DNA of 64,000 bases. Source: Niebla homalea. Lineage: Eukaryota > Ascomycota > Lecanoromycetes > Lecanorales > Ramalinaceae. This document shows, piece after piece, positions 37,219-47,870 of this stretch. Within the stretch, counting starts at the first letter, position 1, and the number at the start of each line of letters is the position of its first letter. Location of the stretch: NCBI GenBank assembly GCA_019925105.1, contig JAHGAU010000030.1:1-64000 (forward strand). The letters run 5' to 3'. Made by a program: the position numbers and the translations under genes. Below the pieces are notes generated by a model. The model was not told the DNA's origin. It did no database searches and was given only the letters and a program-made list of their open reading frames with translations.

Positions 37219-38819
37219 GTCCGACTGCGTCGCGACAACGAAGCCCGAGGTATGGTTCAGTCATGAGCGGCGAAATGGACATGATAAGTCTGGCTCTCAT
37301 GAAAGGACGTAGCGGGCAGCATTGGGAGTAATAAGTAGCGCGTCTTGGAGCTTTCTTGTCGGAAAAGGGGTATACGGCGCAGTGATTCAACACGCTCGCG
37401 GTAACAGCCTTAACTGAACGACATAGTATTCTCGGAGCGTGGTGGTACTGTGAGTATGGGGGCTTCTAATTCACGTGGACCATGACTTCATATTTCGGGC
37501 TTCACCTTCAATCTTACGGGTTCTCTTGAAAATAATCCTGTTGTGTTTATGCTTCTCGCGCCCCTTAGGAACTGCCACCTCTCACCAGACTTGAATTGGC
37601 TGCAATACGTCTCCGCCGCAGCATGACCGGAATATCGCGTTTATTGCGTAGTAATATTCATCATTTTTGCTCTTTACTACGCGTTGTGAATACCGCGTTC
37701 AATACCCATGAAGCTCTACGTATAGGTTGGTCCCCGCTGTCGCAAGCCTTTATGCTCTTTGTTTCAAGAGAACTTGCAGATTTCTATAATGCGCCGTTGC
37801 TTATCCTCTGCGGGGGGAGATCTTTTTGAGTGCCAAGGACTCGCAAATAACCTGAGAGCGCTATTCGGTGCGCCGGTAGGGTACAAGCTGAAAGTGCTGA
37901 CAGGAGTCTCGAGGCCGTGGATGGGGTATTTTCAACGTCGGAGACGTTATGGAAGCGAAAAGAATTGGCGGTAGTAGAGTAAAAGGGTCTTGCTGAAGTG
38001 AAGAAGTTGAAAAACGCTTCCTGGCGCGAGTGGTTTGCTTTGTGTACTCCTTGAGGCGTGGTGACGGTGAGTCCAAGAGCTCTTGCTTGTGGTCGACGGT
38101 CCGTTGTCGTCTTTGGGCTTCTGGCACTATAATAAATAACGCGGATTGGAAGCTGGTTCCTGTCGCTATATTGGTTCTGCCGAATCTTGCTTCTGACGCT
38201 TGATTCTGCCGTACTTTCTACTGGCAGCACGAGGTAACATGGCCGAGAGATGGAGCTAGATGGACCTTATTATGTAACGACGAGCTTCTCGCGGAGATCC
38301 TCACAGATGCTAAGCCAAAAGCCTCCTGCCTTGTCCATTGTCATTTTTTATATCCTGGCTAAGTGCTCTTTCTTGTCCGGTGACATTGGAGAGGCGGTCT
38401 TCAAAGATGAGGGTAAAGAGCAGCTTCTGTCTCTTTAGCTATGGACCCCAGGCAGTGGAGTGTGTACGCAGGTAGCACGGCCAATCGCATGTAATGAGTT
38501 GCCTTCGCTTCGCTCTCGAGGCTGTGGCTGGATGAGGGCACCACGTGTCAAGTGTAGTGAAAGGGCAGGAAAAAGGGCCTGCTGTCGAGGGAGTATGGAA
38601 ATCAACCCTGGGGACTTGATAAAGGGGAATAATGACTTGGAGGCTTCTCTCGCGCCCAAACGGCGGTTTTGGCGTAGTTTTAGAAGACGTAGGACGCGCT
38701 CGGGGTAGTATGAAAATGGGTATCACATATCAGATAATCCGGAGCCAGTCTGGTGATCGTGCCAAAGCCTGCCGATTTTCCGTCCTCGATCTTTCGCGTG
38801 CAAGCTCGATCTAGGATAA
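37219..38819. other. No supportable gene
   Basis: Overlapping frames on both strands (for example 37784-38230 minus) lack recognisable domains and have no consistent splice-joined reading. Base composition is normal. Confidence 0.5.
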
Positions 38820-38879
38820 CATTGACCACGAGCCATCGCCTATTTCAAGCCCCTCGTAGACTTCCACGACGACCTTCAT

Positions 38880-39856
38880 AGAAGCCCAATTAAGTGAAGT
38901 GCTCGATGCTTTCGATTTTACCTATGAGCAATTCAAACTTTTCACTTGCTTACTGGTCGTTGAAACACAATCAACCCTGCACGATTCGCTCCTTTTTTCG
39001 CAACCATCAATCGATCTTGCCACATTAAGTGAGGATCTCGACGATCTCTACACGTCGTTTGTGGAGTGAAAGTCGAATAATCTCAAACCGTTTACGCGTA
39101 CTACAGATATCGCCGCTAATTACCGCCGTAAATACAGCAACTCCTCTTTGATAGTTGACAAAGAGGAGTACCGGAAGGATATAGAGAGATCCCTGCAGTA
39201 TAGGCTTCTTCTCATGCTATTTCATGGTTCTTTTCCAGACCAGGGCGTTTAATCCCCATTCTTCGTAAATCCCATTGACTCCGCCTCTCTCAGGCCATGG
39301 CTCAAGCACCCCTGACCTACAGCCGACTTTGGAACACATCGCTGACTATTTTCTGATCACAAGCTTGATATTCTGGCCAGCAAAGGGGACCCATCAGCAG
39401 AGGTCTTGGCAGTGCTCGTGATGCTGAAGCATTATGCACGACCAAGTCACGGTAACCCTATTATCCCTCTACATCGACTCGGAAACAAGCAAGGTTTATG
39501 TTGTCACCACGGACATGCTTGATCCTGGTGGCAAAGCTTTCCGATGGCGCTTCATGCCGAATGAAGTATCACGAATGCTGGTGCTGTATCTGGCTTGCGT
39601 CTTGCCCTTTTACCTGACCCTCGCACCCAATGACGCCTACAGCATCAGTGAGACTTTGTTTGCTTATCCATGTGGAGGAGTCTGGAATACAAAAAGATTT
39701 AAGCAGGTGCTGAAACGGGAGACGAAGGCAAAACTGGGGGTGAAGTTGAGTTTGAAGAAGTTTAACGACATCCTGAAAAGAGCACTAACCTTATTATGCC
39801 CAGGGGAGGTGGGAAAAGGGCTGGGATCTAGCAATCTCCAGGTTGTCAAGGGGTGA
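38880..39856 (+). pseudogene. Fragment of the RecQ-like helicase protein, outside the RIP block
   Basis: The plus strand read through stops gives FDFTYEQFKLFTCLLVVETQ, HDSLLFSQPSIDLATLSEDL and then an open segment from 39434. That segment contains FMPNEVSRMLVLYLACVLPF and RFKQVLKRETKAKLGVKLS. The last block matches the conserved stretch just upstream of motif I in helicase copies A and B (copy A near 4180-4270 reads NSFNTALSKEFRSRIGVNI). The fragment therefore comes from the middle of the same protein family. It lacks the helicase domain. It has normal GC content, at least three stops before 39434 and no RIP-like loss of CpA, so it decayed by another route or escaped RIP. Confidence 0.55.
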
Positions 39857-40535
39857 TCATCAATCCTGACATTATTTATCCAATAGTCAACGTATAATAA
39901 ATACCCAAACCCGTTCCCTTACACTGTAAATCCTCTTGCGAGCTAACTTTCATCTAAAATTAGCATCATAACACTTTATCAACGGAGAAGATCCTTGAAT
40001 ATAGGAAAGTAAATACACAATGAAACCTCACGAGGGCGCGAACAAGGGTGAAGTGGGCCCAAAACCCGCTCCCATCTATTGCGCCGAGGAGGCATTAGAT
40101 GGAAACTTGCGCTTCGAATCATGAAATGTGATGCATCTGGTCACGATGGTGGGACTCCACCTAACGACAATATATTATCGTTCAGCATCATTTCGAGATG
40201 CGGACAGCCTATGTATGCTGGAAATACCAGGCGCACTACCAGCAACAATTCCTTGTCCTCCCCAACGTTACAAATTTCAACTCTGACTGAGGCTCGGATA
40301 TACGTGATCGTACGGGGATGGCGTGCGAAGGATAACGGGGATACAATTTGCGTAAGCGGAGTAAATTTGTCTCATGAGGGGATACATAAATTCCAGCATG
40401 GTCGCGTGCCGGGAATATAACCGTACGTCTCAATCTTGGCCACTGCTAGCCTAGTATACCACTTTCTGTCGTTGATCCTCATTTTAACAGACTTCCCAAG
40501 ATTCGCAAGGTGAAAACGTACCATCCGCGGCCAAA
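39857..40535. other. Intergenic, no gene seen
   Basis: Contains an open frame of 113 codons (40079-40420, plus) without recognisable features. It is presumed to hold the upstream region of the secreted-protein gene. Confidence 0.5.
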
Positions 40536-40969
40536 ATGTTGATCTCGATCTACTGGAGTAGTATCGTTCTCGCCACCCTGCTACTTCCTACACTTATAAT
40601 TGCATCGCCTGTTCGCCAAACAGGAGGGTCGGCACCGTTAAGGTAAATCGCATCTACTGCCCGTACTCCCGTCTGTAGCAGCTCAGTTCCCGTAGACTGA
40701 GCTCCCCTGTCAGCGACTTAAACGATCTCCTTACTGCCAATTTGAACGCCAGGATAGTCACCAACCTGAACCCCATCCTTTATACCGGAGATATAATTGC
40801 CGTCCTCGAAAGCCTTGGCCGTTCACTGGCCGTTGATCTCAACGCTGACAACCATGCGCTGGAAATCACAGGAGCTATTAGAGCTGGTCAAACGTCGGGC
40901 CAGATCCAGCCGTATACAGATCCATCAGCAGCGTCAAAACCGGGTAACGCCACACATCTCAATGTATGA
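40536..40969 (+). CDS. Two-exon small secreted protein, candidate effector
   Basis: Exon 1 (40536-40642) begins with ATG and encodes a strong signal peptide (MLISIYWSSIVLATLLLPTL, then IIAS). Intron 40643-40713 (71 bases) starts GTAAAT, ends TGTCAG and holds a CTGA branch-like site shortly upstream of the acceptor. Exon 2 (40714-40969) continues in frame to TGA, giving 120 residues in all. The mature part, after IIAS, has no cysteine and is rich in Asn, Leu and Ala. It shows an amphipathic repeat-like stretch (LTANLNARIVTNLNPIL) and an NAT glycosylation site near the end. I recognise no family. The intact frame across a clean intron, in a region where most genes are broken, supports a real gene. 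An effector role is inference from size, secretion and location only. Confidence 0.6.
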
Positions 40970-43130
40970 GGAAGTCACGCAGATAATCCAAAGATTGCCG
41001 GGTTTCCTTGGAACGGACCCAGCTCTCGGCGCCGGGTTTTCCTTTTCGGTGGCAAGTGGCTGGGTTGCTACGGGCTCATCACTAGCGCCGACAGTGGCGA
41101 ATGGTCGATCTTACTGGAGCTAGCACCTTACCGGAGTTCGCGCCGAACAGAAGCAACTGCTTGTTCGCTCATCCCGTTGATTGTCCTCAAATTGCGCGGT
41201 ATAATGCTAAGCCAGGCTGGCGACAAGAATATGATAGAAAGAAGACATTAAGGAACACGTACAGCCAATTTTCCGGCGAATGGCCGGGCTCAGACGTATC
41301 TGACAACGCTCCGGCCGTGCCTGAAAACAAGTACCATCTCGGAAGCGGCATTGAGTTCTCTCCTGAGGAAGTTACACAACCCGCTCGCCGGCGACTGCTG
41401 CTCCTGCTATACTAGCTTTTCCCTTTGTTTTTCATTCTACCTTCAGGAGTAGGTACTGATTGGTATCTGGATAGGGGACAAGTCCGGCTGGCGCTTCAAG
41501 CACCCGCTGCAATCAACGATATTCCCTAAGCCTGGATGTCGCGACGGGCCGTTGCGCTGCTGACGCCGCTGCTGCGTCTACTGCTGATGCAGCTTCCAAC
41601 GATTAAATGGTTGACGAGGTCTCAGATGAGGCATTCAGTGGCCCTAGGCTTAACGCTCGCAAGCCGTGCGCCTTTGTCCTTTGGGTTGCGGGAATGAGCT
41701 TAACGTCTTGGGTCGAACTTATCTTGATTGATGATAATGAAAAAGAGTCATAGAAGGGATCCTTGATGAAGATACTTTTGTGGGTTTTCTTTTCGAGTCC
41801 TGGAGTATTGCTCCTTGTAGAAGTGTTGTGAATTGAATGATTCAATAATCGAATGGAAAGATATTGATGATGCAGAAGGTACGGACAATCTGTTTCAAAA
41901 AATTGTCAGATGTATGAGTTGATGGGTATGCATGAATGGATGAGTAAGCGTCAATCACAGACTTCACAGCATCAAAATGAGCTCAAGGGGCATTGCATGA
42001 ATTGTTGTCAATATGGCGATAGGGCGCTCGTTCGATCCAACGCGGTCAGCCACGGTTGAATTTTGGGGGAATCTCAATTGCAGTTTAACGCGTTGTCAGG
42101 GAATCGTTTTTAGTACGGCAATTAGGAAAATGTTCGACACGAAGCAGGCAATTACAGGGGAACATAGAGTCATCACAGTCTCAGCAGGAATTCAAAGGGT
42201 ATTGAATGAACGCTGATTTAGCAAGGAAGGACACGTTTAAGACGATGCGGACAGGAAATTACTATTCAGTTCGAGGAGCTGAAGTTTGCGAGGTATTGGA
42301 TAGTGATTTATTAACATAGCCATGGGGGTCCGAAACGAAGTGGGCAACTATACTGTTTCTTGGGTGGAGTTTGTCGTCGTAATCCTTGCCCTCGTTCATA
42401 GATCGAGATACCTTGGCGGTGGCTGAACAGTAACGTCAGGAGGAGGAAGCCTTAGTCAATCCACACAATGGCGGTCTGTATTAGAATCGCAATAATCCGC
42501 TGATAAGGCCAGGGGGTAGACGTCTTAACTCCCCATCCTTGCAAGCCAAACCAAGCTCTAGATATCATATCGCATGCCGGGTTTTTAATGAACATATATG
42601 TCGCTCATTGAACAGCGGCAGGTCAATCCTAGTCGCGGCGTATTACCTATACTCTGGCTCTTTCAACAGGAGGCCTCCATATTGATGCCCTCTTCTGCTT
42701 ACCACCGCCCTCCGCAAGTGACAGCCGTAGCGCAGCGAGAAGTCGTTGTGGGAGAGGAGGGGCGGAGGCGCCGCCCCTCATTGCCAAGGTCATTTTCGCG
42801 ATTACTATTGACTCGAATTGGTCTTGAAGAGGGTCATCCTATTGTCTTCTTTATGGCCTTGGGTACAAGACGGAGGAACAATGAAAGGCGCTATTGAATG
42901 TTAGTTTGATGTTGAAGGTGTTGATGACGCTTCCTGGCCGCTGCGCAGTGCATATACGTGTTGATTGAAAAGTGTTGGGTGTACTAGGCCGCTTTGCCCT
43001 TCCTTCCTGCAACTAGAAAACCGAGTCAATGCATGGTGATGTGGACGTTGGCGACACGTCGCAGAGAGCTCGAGCCTGAAAGCTGGGCAAACACTGCATG
43101 TAGTCAAGACCATGCCTGAATTCTTAGATT
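40970..43130. other. No firm gene
   Basis: Open frames at 41101-41415 and 42598-42897 (plus, about 100 codons each) show no family features. The first has ordinary-looking composition and could be an exon, but no splice partner is evident. Confidence 0.5.
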
Positions 43131-44621
43131 CTACCGCCTAGCTCGAAACTCTTGAAGCGTAGCCGATGGGATGTAGTCACTTAAGGCTGAGTGATCCAGA
43201 AGCTCAGTTGCGTTCGGACGGGCAATAGCAAGACGCCCCAGCATTTGGACAAGGAGGGGTGTGATGCTCGACCCCTTCACCCCAAGCAGGTTGCTCAAGA
43301 GTTCAAGATGCTGATCTTCGTGTCGAGGAACTAGGTATTCTCTCCGTCTCTGAGAATGGGTCTCCACTACCCTTGTGGCTGCTTCGTAAAACCACTGCTG
43401 GGCGAGTGCGAGGCCAAGCATGAATATGTCAAGGCTGTGAGTGTAAATGCTTGTTCCCCCAGGAATGACCTCGGGCGGGAGGAAGACCTCATTGGCAATA
43501 TGAGGATCCCGACTCGTGATTTCGAAACAGACTTTGCCGAAGTCGCATAAGGCCGCCCTAGGCGTCCCATCGTCGAAGTAAAGGAGGTTGTTGCGGGTGA
43601 TATCTCTATGTAACCACCCTTTACGATAGAAAGCTTCCAGGCCAGCCAGCAGCTGGTACATAACACTGGCTTGAGTAGTCTGAATTCGAGCATGATTTTG
43701 AGCGGTCTCTGGAGGCTCCCTCCATTCTCGGAATGGGGTTCCTCTCTCTTGCACAATAAAGAGTTCGGACGGAGCGGTATTTGGTATCCCAATTCCGCCT
43801 CTACCGTTCCTAATATCATACATCTTGACAATGCCAAGACTGCCTTGCAACTCATCGAGGGCCCTGATCTCGCGCCTCGCTAGTTGAATGTCGTGGTCCT
43901 TGACCAGGTATAATCTTTTTACTACCCTCATGTCCCCTGTCTGCGGCTCAAAGCCGTGGAAAATCGCTCCAAATTTGCCCGAGCCAAGCAGATCTCGAAA
44001 GACAATGGATGGGAATCGAATATCAGATTTGAAGGGGATCCCCGAAATCCTTGCATCTGGAACGAAAAATCCGTCTGTCTCCCGTAAGATTCGGTTTCTT
44101 TGCTCCAGATAGACTTGCTCTTCTGCCTCCTTCGTAATTGTGAAGAGAAAATTGAAGACAAGGCCGTTAATGTTGATCCGGGTAGAATCCTCGGACAAGC
44201 ATCGGGATTCCCCCGGTCTGATTTCGGTCCTGTCAAGCTTCATTGGTGCATTCGCATGAACCATCCAAATTCCGGACTCAGGGTGCATGCGGAGAGTGAT
44301 GTGGAGTGACTCAATGAGCGAGGCGGCATCATTGCCTCGAGGGGCGAGTAGGAGGTCAATCTGGGTTCCGCTCCCGATTCGCCATTGATTGGCCGAGCCT
44401 GCGGAGGGAACATGGAAACCAACCGTATGATGACCTTTGATAAGCTTCTGACCAGCTATTGATGTTTCCCCAGTTGCTCTGAGATACTGAGCTTGGTGTG
44501 AATCCAGCTGATTCGCACGCGCTAGTCGTACCAGTTCATCGAAGGCCCTAAGTGATAGTAGATCCTCAGGTTCAATTATAAGGAACTCGCCGGGCTGTGA
44601 TGGCGAAAGCGTATTCGACAT
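43131..44621 (-). CDS. FHA-like domain Ser/Thr protein kinase
   Basis: An open frame of 496 residues from the first true ATG (44621, MSNTLSPSQPG); a longer reading would need a TTG start. Residues about 78-162 resemble an FHA phosphothreonine-binding fold (WRIGSG, LLLAPRG, LHITLRMHPESGIWMVHANA). The kinase domain spans about 205-480. It has glycine loop GSGKFGAIF (213-221), lysine in VVKRL (235), helix-C glutamate in REIRAL (251), HRDITRNNLLYF (338-349), CDFG (359-362), PPE (382-384) and ARPNA near 478. All catalytic residues are present, so an active kinase is likely. FHA-kinases of this form resemble Rad53/Chk2-type proteins in layout, but fungal genomes hold many divergent ones. The substrate is unknown. 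The gene is divergently arranged with the frame at 44926. Confidence 0.85.
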   Translation of the reverse strand: MSNTLSPSQPGEFLIIEPEDLLSLRAFDELVRLARANQLDSHQAQYLRATGETSIAGQKLIKGHHTVGFHVPSAGSANQWRIGSGTQIDLLLAPRGNDAASLIESLHITLRMHPESGIWMVHANAPMKLDRTEIRPGESRCLSEDSTRININGLVFNFLFTITKEAEEQVYLEQRNRILRETDGFFVPDARISGIPFKSDIRFPSIVFRDLLGSGKFGAIFHGFEPQTGDMRVVKRLYLVKDHDIQLARREIRALDELQGSLGIVKMYDIRNGRGGIGIPNTAPSELFIVQERGTPFREWREPPETAQNHARIQTTQASVMYQLLAGLEAFYRKGWLHRDITRNNLLYFDDGTPRAALCDFGKVCFEITSRDPHIANEVFLPPEVIPGGTSIYTHSLDIFMLGLALAQQWFYEAATRVVETHSQRRREYLVPRHEDQHLELLSNLLGVKGSSITPLLVQMLGRLAIARPNATELLDHSALSDYIPSATLQEFRARR

Positions 44622-44925
44622 TCTGCTTGTGTGGTGAAGACCTAAAGACAACAGAGGATGAGTGATAGAGGATGAATGATGAATGATGAAATGGCGAAGC
44701 TGGAAGAGTACGGAGTATGCCTGTAATAAAAGATAAATGACGAGTACAACTAGTAAACAAATGACCTATGCCAAGCCTCTTCTTATATAATCAAAATCTC
44801 CCCTCTTCTCATTCTTCAATCTTCCTTCTTCATCCTTCATTTTTCATTCTCCATCATCAATCTTGCCAATATCCCACCCTCTTCTTTCAACCCTGTATCT
44901 ACGGTCTGCAATCTGACCTACCAGG
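44622..44925. promoter_or_regulatory. Shared intergenic promoter region of divergent genes
   Basis: 304 bases separate the two divergent starts. For the plus-strand gene, TATATAA lies at 44784-44790, followed by a long CT-rich tract (44800-44880), both common in fungal promoters. GATGAATGATGAATGATGAA-type repeats (about 44660-44690) lie on the kinase side. Confidence 0.5.
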
Positions 44926-45934
44926 ATGGCTGCCAATCTCGGAACGTCAGCTTCAGATCAAAGCCTTACTGGCTCTTCCACACACTGCCGACCTGGCGAC
45001 GATCCCTCAGCGCATTGGTCTTTGTATTGGAACGAGCACAATATACCAGGCCTAAAGAGGCGCGCACAGGCGCGAGAGATGGATAGAGTGGCGGAGGAAA
45101 GATACCGAGCCATGCCCACCGACGAGACTGACTATGATCAATGGGAGGCTATGGATGAGTGCCCAAGCCCAACCCATCGCATGATGCCTGGCTACTGTAA
45201 GCGTTACGACATTATGAGGGCCGGACGTATACGCCGTAAACGGGAAATTGCCGCCAGTATGCCTCACCGGCGATACCCCTCACCACCCACATCACCACTG
45301 CCTCATCAGCCGCCGCAGCAGCCACCGCAGCAGCCGTCTGGACCTCAAGTGAACCATCTTCCGACCAGCCATAACGAAAACCACCTCTCAGCCGATCTTC
45401 CTCAAACAGATCCGAGTCTCCCACCGATCCTGCATCAAACAAATGCCCCTCCTGCAGATCCTCTTCAAAGAGATACCCTTTCTCTCAAACACACCTCTTC
45501 AGCAGAGCATGAGGCGGCCAGCGAAGATGATGAAAAGCACGAGAAAGAGACGGATGAAGCAGTCAAAGCGGAGAACAAAGGGCACGATGACTTTGAAGAA
45601 GAGCAAGATCTCCCTCTTCCACCGATCAATCCTCAATCCAACGCCGATCGTCCAGCAGACTTCCCCAATCAGTCATCCACCTTCCACATGTTCCTCAGCT
45701 CGAGCTCATCGAAGCAATCCCAACAGCATCAGATCCTTCTAGTGTCCCCAAGCCAACCAACCACAAGCGTAAGGCTTCGGAACTCGGCGAGGACGGAGTT
45801 GATGAACCCACTGGGTCTCATCCACAGAAGAGACGATACTCTACAGGCACTACTGGTGAGAAGGTAAAGGGTCGGCGCATCCGGTCCGTAAGCTCAAGCC
45901 GCATTAACGACCACAGCCAGTCCAGAACAGGATG
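44926..45934 (+). pseudogene. Pro/Ser/Glu-rich nuclear-type protein, probable frameshift
   Basis: The first frame runs from ATG 44926 to 45867. Its N-terminal third is folded-looking and basic (EERYRAMPTDETDYDQWEAM, then YDIMRAGRIRRKREI). Pro/Gln tracts and an acidic stretch (EHEAASEDDEKHEKE) follow. After about 45690 the codon use of a different frame is better. That frame reads PQLELIEAIPTASDPSSVPK, then NHKRKASELGEDG and PQKRRYSTG, with two nuclear-localisation-like basic clusters, to a TGA at 45932-45934. A one-base shift between about 45640 and 45700 would join them into a protein of about 335 residues. A sequencing error or a very short intron could also explain it. The family is not recognised; the end is typical of a nuclear protein. 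Confidence 0.55.
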
Positions 45935-47089
45935 ACCGCTCTTTACCCCGAGTGAGGAAGGTCAGATCACCGCACTTTCCCAGAGAGGTTTGAAAAGAAG
46001 GCAACAGGATGCAGTGGGAAGATAACTGGGTATGCAGCCCGGCGATAGCGAAATTGTGGGGGGGCTTTTGATAGCGAAAGAGAAAGGAAGAAAGCCTTTA
46101 TAGGCTGAGCAAGATTTACAGCTTCTCAGACTCTATGCGGCTCAGCGTACGCTTTACTTGACGAGCACAGTCCCATACTGTAAATAGCTGAGATCTTCAT
46201 GTCCCCTTCAATGCATTATTCGTATATTATCCACGCGTCTTTGGACTTCTGTGGACACTCCCCGCCCTGCTCTTTGGACCATTGCGCGTACCAGTTCAAC
46301 CTGCGTAGCTGATGTACATTCACGAAGATCAGCGGTTGGGTAATCAGGTATCGTCCGGGGCTGAATGTCCACCCTCTCCTGGATATTGCAATTCTAATCT
46401 CAGTCTTCATGACCTCCCATACTGTGTTACAGATTCCTCCAACTAGTCATGTGGGTGACAACAACGCATACGTCAACGAACGGCATTCGGAGCGGGTGCG
46501 GCAAAGATTGCTAGGCTTATTGCACTTACCTCTGACGAAGCTCGTTGCGGGAATTAGAAGAGTATTCGTTATGCCTCGCGAAGAAGAAGGCCAGAAAGTC
46601 TTCCAGGCCGTATGATCCGAAGCAGCATGTATACAAGTCAGTGGAATAGAATTGGCATCTTTGGCTATTGCAACGACCCGAGTCCGCATCACCCGCCCAA
46701 GTAGCAACCTTCAAGCCCTGCCAGGCGCCGGCGGTGCAGTCAGCTCTCCACTCTGTTCGGCTTTTACGAACCAGTGAAATCGCCGCGTATCGCGAAGGGC
46801 TTTACGTAAATGGCAGTTAAGCCGTATCAACATCATGCATGTCTTATCTGAGCTCAGAACCCTCTGCCTTCCGCCTACTTACTTATAGACCTTGGTCTCC
46901 CCAGCCAAAGTACAGCCAACCTACTGGCTTTATATTCTGCAGCTCAGCTGTAATACTCGGCAAAGAGCTACGACTCTAAGTCTTATGTAGATTGCTTCGG
47001 GCATCTTTCCGGCGAATCTTTTATTCCAGTGTCTAAGCTGCATCTGCTAAAATGTCTTCCCCATTCCAAAGTACGAGAAAGCGAATAAA
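45935..47089. other. No supportable gene
   Basis: Short frames only, on both strands. No repeats or RIP signature. Confidence 0.5.
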
Positions 47090-47870
47090 AAGCCATGCGC
47101 AAAGAGCCAGCCACAACAACCAAGGGTCCCAGAATCCACCACAAGTGCCTCAATTTCAGGAAGCGAGGACCTCGTCCACCTGTTCGCGAGAACATTGAAG
47201 CAACGCCTCCCAAGAAGCCCAACTCCTATAAATTACCCCAACACGTTGCCGGCAACAGCGACGACAACGCTGATAGGTCAACAAGCGTTGGCTATGGCGG
47301 ACATCGTATATACTCTCAGCCCAGAGCGTCCTTAACTATAGGCAATTTATCGATCACATCCATCATCAGCCACGCCTCCGGCTGTAAACCCACGAAGCGC
47401 GAACGCACCAGCAAGCCCGGCAGCGGGATTGTTTCCCTATAACCTCACCCTGCCAGCGACAGGGAGAGCAGCAGCGAGGGGAATGAGATCCCGACCCTGG
47501 GCCCCAACCACATCGTCCAGATTGCCACCCGCCGCCTGGAAGAATGCAATCGGCTAGCCCGCCTTCCTGCGAGTCGCATTTAAGAATTGGGAACAAATTA
47601 TGCCATCACCGAGCAGCGCGTCCAATGCATAGAAGCCAACCACGAGTTCGCCCTTCGGGACACACGTGCCCAGCTCTTTATCGGCACCGGCTGCATCCCT
47701 CACTTGTTCGGTTTCCAGAAAATGCCCGGGACCTGAAGAACCTGGTTTATATTTCGGCTGGATTCGTTACCATTGCCAATGTCCGCGCTATCCATGTTCT
47801 CTTCCGGGGATTGTGTTGCCGTAAAAACAACGCTTGGTCACTGTTTTTCAGGGCATAAATAAAAACGTTT
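47090..47870 (+). pseudogene. Possible hypothetical gene relic
   Basis: The plus strand gives protein-like stretches in more than one frame. One Ser/Pro-rich stretch is near 47100-47330. Another, at 47480-47720, reads IPTLGPNHIVQIATRRLEEC and EANHEFALRDTRAQLFIGTG with at least two stops. I recognise no family. It may be a decayed gene, but the evidence is only the composition of the translated stretches. Confidence 0.25.

Noticed and set aside
37784..38230. 148-codon minus-strand frame
   Set aside because: No recognised features and overlapping open frames of similar quality.
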